This document shows, in pieces, positions 61,470 through 64,000 of a stretch of DNA of 64,000 nt. The first letter of the stretch is position 1; each line of letters begins with the position of its first letter. The notes below the pieces were generated by a model. That model did no database searches. It was not told the DNA's origin and saw only the letters and a program-made list of their open reading frames with translations. The DNA is from Peptidiphaga gingivicola (GTDB lineage Bacteria; Actinomycetota; Actinomycetes; Actinomycetales; Actinomycetaceae), in contig NZ_LVZK01000001.1 of the NCBI RefSeq assembly GCF_001652275.1, positions 1 to 64,000 on the forward strand. The letters are read 5' to 3'. The position numbers and the translations under genes were made by a program.

Positions 61470-62286
61470 CGTCGTCGCCTTCCACGGCGAAGGCCCGGCT
61501 TGGCATGCCTCGTGGGGCGGGCTGCGGATCGTCGACATGCTCGCGGGCGACATCCTCACGATCGGCTCAGACGGAAGCGTCGATCGGCTGCCGACCGGTT
61601 CGTCAGTCGCGGCCTTCGTGCGGCCTCGCGCGGGCGGCGGGTACGTCGTGGGCGTCGAGCGCGGTATCGCCCTGGCCGATTCGGCCTTCGGCGCGCCCGT
61701 CCCGCAAGCCGAGATGTGGGCGGACCCCGGCGTTCGCATGAACGAGGGCGGCGTCGACCTTTCGGGCAGGCTGTACGCCGGGTCCATGCCGTACGACAAG
61801 ACCCCGGGCGGCGCCAAGCTCTACCGCATCGGGGCCGACGGCGCCGTCGACGTCGTGCTAGATTCCGTCACCACGTCCAACGGCATCGACTTCACGGCCG
61901 ACGGAAGGTTCGCCTACTACAACGACACCGCCACGGGCGGAACGAGCGTATTCGACGTCGACGAATCGGGAAGCCTCGTCAACCGCAGACTTTTCCACGA
62001 CGGCGACGGCGGACGGCCCGACGGCCTCTGCGTCGATTCCGAGGGCAATGTGTGGTGCGCGATGAACCGGGTCGGCAAAGTGCGCCTCTACTCCCCCGAA
62101 GCCGAGGTGCTCGGCGAGTGGGAGCTTCCCGTGCGCGGGGTGACGGCGGTGACCCTCGGCGGGGAGGACCTTCGCGACGTTTTCATCACGACGTCGCGCG
62201 AGACGGCCGACGAGCCGGGCGCGGGCGCAGTCTTCCACATGCGGGCGGAGGTCGCGGGCCAGCCGCTGCGCGCATTCGCCGGCTGA
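61444..62286 (+). CDS. SMP-30/gluconolactonase-family protein
   Basis: A 280-residue six-bladed beta-propeller hydrolase. Metal-binding signatures: HGEGPAWH (Glu ligand), TTSNGIDFTADGRFAYYNDT (Asn ligand) and GRPDGLCVDSEGNVWCA (catalytic Asp). It likely opens a sugar-acid lactone such as gluconolactone. It starts inside the last codons of lutC, so it is translationally coupled to lactate oxidation, which is an unexpected pairing. No RNA polymerase-type terminator separates them. Confidence 0.9.
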   Translation: MEKTTQITDVVAFHGEGPAWHASWGGLRIVDMLAGDILTIGSDGSVDRLPTGSSVAAFVRPRAGGGYVVGVERGIALADSAFGAPVPQAEMWADPGVRMNEGGVDLSGRLYAGSMPYDKTPGGAKLYRIGADGAVDVVLDSVTTSNGIDFTADGRFAYYNDTATGGTSVFDVDESGSLVNRRLFHDGDGGRPDGLCVDSEGNVWCAMNRVGKVRLYSPEAEVLGEWELPVRGVTAVTLGGEDLRDVFITTSRETADEPGAGAVFHMRAEVAGQPLRAFAG

Positions 62287-62522
62287 GCGAGCGGAGGCGG
62301 CGAACAGACGGACCGCACACGCGCCCACAGAGCGACCGCGCATGCGCCCCTTCAGGCCGACTGCGCGTGCGTCCGCAGACCGACCGCGCGCGGAGATTGG
62401 GATTGAAAGCGAGGACAGAATCGCCGTCATCAGCCTCGCAAGAAAACGCATGACGCCTCCGGACCCATGGCGTCCTCGCAGACTTGATGCGCGTCGTCGT
62501 CGCGCAAACGGGATCAAAGAAA
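62287..62522. other. intergenic region with GACCGCGC-type short repeats
   Basis: Part of a 341-base gap after the lactonase gene. Imperfect repeats of the form GACCGCRCATGCGYCC occur between 62310 and 62395. No gene is supported; the frames reading through it are compositionally poor. Confidence 0.5.
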
Positions 62523-62560
62523 CGGGGCGCGGGCTGCCTTCCAGCAAAACCCGCGCCCCG
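62523..62560. terminator. bidirectional terminator between lactate operon and amidase gene
   Basis: CGGGGCGCGGG (62523-62533) pairs perfectly with CCCGCGCCCCG (62550-62560), and CCTTT follows on the plus strand. It separates convergent genes. Confidence 0.8.
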
Positions 62561-62627
62561 CCTTTCGCGGACGCTGCGTTTCAGTGCGGAGGCGCTTCAG
62601 CGGCCGCCGCTGTCTGTTGCTTCGCCC

Positions 62628-64000
62628 TTACTGTCCGTTGCTGTCGCCCTCGGCGGTGATCCAGTAGCCGCGCTGCTTCCACACGGAGGCGAGGCCGTTG
62701 CCATGGACCCAGCCCTCGTAGTTGCGAGTGTGCTGTGCGATGGCGAAGGTCCGGTACGTTCCATACTCGTCGCTGACGACGTCAGCCTGCTCGGTCACGA
62801 ATGCGGTGTGGTAGACCTTGCCGTTCGAGTAAGCCAAAGCCACGAAGGATCCGCGGTGGACGCGAGAGGCAAACTCGGTCCAGCTGGTGGTTCCCTGGTT
62901 GAGACCCCAGTGGCGGGCAAAGGCGTTGGCCACAGCCCACGAGTAGGTGTGCCTGGTGGAGTTGCCCCACGGGTGCGGGTGCCAGTAGGCGTCGGTGGGC
63001 TGCCCGCCGGCCGCGAGAATCTGGGAGGCGAAGTTCGTGCAGTCTGCGTGCTCGAAGTACTTGTACTGCTGAGTGTTCGGCGTGAAGGCGTACTTCTTGG
63101 CGTAGGCAACGGCCGCATCGACATTGGGAACCGTGAGCTTTTTCGTCTGAGGCTGCGTTGGGGCGGCAGGCGTTGTACTCGGGCTGGTCTGCTGCTGCTC
63201 GCCATTCGGAGCGGTCGGCGAAGCGCTCTGACTGGGCTGGCTCCCATCGGGATTGGACGGCGTTGCACTCGGGCTGGTCTGCTGCTGCTCGCCATTCGGA
63301 GCGGTCGGCGAAGCGCTCTGGCTCGGCTGGCTCCCATCGGGGCTGGACGGCGCCGCGCTCGGGCTGGTCTGCTCGCCATTCGGAGCGGTCGGCGAAGCGC
63401 TCTGGCTCGGCTGGCTTCCATCGGGGCTGGTCGGCGTCGCACTCGGGCTCGGCTGGCTTCCATCGGGGATGGTCGGCGTCGCACTCGGGCTCGGCTGCGA
63501 CCCTCCAGGGTTCATCTTCAGGCCGCCGGTCATCGAATCGAGCTTCTGGGTGAGGGTGACGTTCTTCTTGGAAGCCGCCGGAATCGTGCTGTCCAGAATG
63601 CCTCCGGTCCGGATGATCGCCGAGACGTTCTTGGTCTTCGTCGCGTAAACGAGCTTGGGAAGCACCTGCTCCGTCTTCGCGTTGTCGGCGGGAGCCGCAA
63701 GGGTGGAGGAGAAATCGGCGACGGCGAAAATCTCATCCGAAGACACAGGGGTGTTCGCAGCCATGACCTGATCCGAAAGGGCATTGACGTACTGCGTGGC
63801 GGTCTGCTCCGAAAGGTCCGGGAGCTTGAAGTGCGCACGGATCTTTGCAATGGAGGCTGCATGTGTCGTTTTAAAGCGCGCAAGAGCCGCCGAGGGGTTC
63901 GTGTATTGCGGGGTCGCTTCGAGGGTGTATTCCCTCCCGTCAATGGCAAAACGGTAAGAATCCCGCGTGGTCTTGAAACCCGCAATCGAGCGGGCGGGGG
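62628..64000 (-). CDS. secreted protein with amidase (Amidase_6-like) domain, 5' end outside window
   Basis: The frame stays open to the window edge, so at least 457 residues are encoded and the true start and any signal sequence lie beyond 64000. The C-terminal ~165 residues form an NlpC/P60-like putative amidase domain: DCTNFASQILAAGG supplies the catalytic Cys and VYHTAFVTE a catalytic His candidate. The first ~180 visible residues resemble a conserved region with unknown role. Between them sits a ~110-residue linker of repeated (P/D/N)G(S/E)QPSxSA(S/T)PT units. It is probably a wall-spanning hydrolase acting on peptidoglycan or peptide amides. Confidence 0.8.
   Translation of the reverse strand, partial: PARSIAGFKTTRDSYRFAIDGREYTLEATPQYTNPSAALARFKTTHAASIAKIRAHFKLPDLSEQTATQYVNALSDQVMAANTPVSSDEIFAVADFSSTLAAPADNAKTEQVLPKLVYATKTKNVSAIIRTGGILDSTIPAASKKNVTLTQKLDSMTGGLKMNPGGSQPSPSATPTIPDGSQPSPSATPTSPDGSQPSQSASPTAPNGEQTSPSAAPSSPDGSQPSQSASPTAPNGEQQQTSPSATPSNPDGSQPSQSASPTAPNGEQQQTSPSTTPAAPTQPQTKKLTVPNVDAAVAYAKKYAFTPNTQQYKYFEHADCTNFASQILAAGGQPTDAYWHPHPWGNSTRHTYSWAVANAFARHWGLNQGTTSWTEFASRVHRGSFVALAYSNGKVYHTAFVTEQADVVSDEYGTYRTFAIAQHTRNYEGWVHGNGLASVWKQRGYWITAEGDSNGQ

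Overview
The window is high-GC DNA with actinobacterial gene content: a complete 14-subunit nuo operon, menaquinone genes, a 32-residue bS22-type ribosomal protein, a WXG100-type secretion substrate, and radA and mutY flanking a large disordered membrane protein. The overall character suggests a member of the Actinomycetaceae or a close relative. That placement is inferred from gene content only, not from a phylogeny. Genes are dense, and many pairs overlap by the 4-base ATGA/GTGA arrangement.

Layout. (1) 22-2857, minus: a small helical WXG100-like protein, a 588-residue WXG-RTX-metalloprotease effector and a lipoprotein. (2) 3375-21867, minus: menJ-type reductase, a 23-codon small ORF, nuoA to nuoN and a polyprenyl synthase, nearly all overlapping. 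This joins menaquinone tail synthesis and reduction to the complex that reduces menaquinone. menG lies just upstream, and menB, menE, menA and a PLDc_N membrane protein follow on the plus strand (23056-26917). (3) 27036-33934: a winged-helix protein, two tandem paralogous serine DD-peptidase-like proteins with a duplicated 5' region, a histidine phosphatase, a MarR regulator, bS22 and an excisionase-type HTH protein. (4) 34228-40299: potassium uptake (ktrB/ktrA), radA, a membrane protein and mutY. (5) 40535-45129: a SorC-type regulator divergent from glpD-glpK. (6) 45524-56125, minus: a class I lanthipeptide cluster. (7) 56748-62286, plus: L-lactate permease, lutABC and an SMP-30-type lactonase. 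(8) 62628-64000, minus: a secreted amidase-domain protein cut by the window edge.

The standout is region 6. A 51-residue precursor (55970-56125) has a 24-residue predicted core that aligns without gaps to microbisporicin (NAI-107) and matches at 18 of 24 positions by my own alignment. The core ends in GGGSFCSFCC. It is followed by a decayed second precursor that keeps the 24-residue register but has lost three of five cysteines. Three hairpins with a shared loop and differing, mostly complementary stems lie between the precursors and lanB. Then come LanB, LanC and the cysteine decarboxylase LanD, an ECF sigma factor with a membrane partner (cf. MibX/MibW), and an ABC transporter plus lipoprotein that are probably immunity or export. 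Two promoters with the identical architecture GTGAACC-N15-GCTAC sit upstream of the sigma operon and the transporter operon. No halogenase or P450 is present, and the core has Val and Gln where microbisporicin has its chlorinated Trp4 and hydroxylated Pro14. The product therefore looks like a simpler, non-chlorinated relative of the lipid II-binding lantibiotics.
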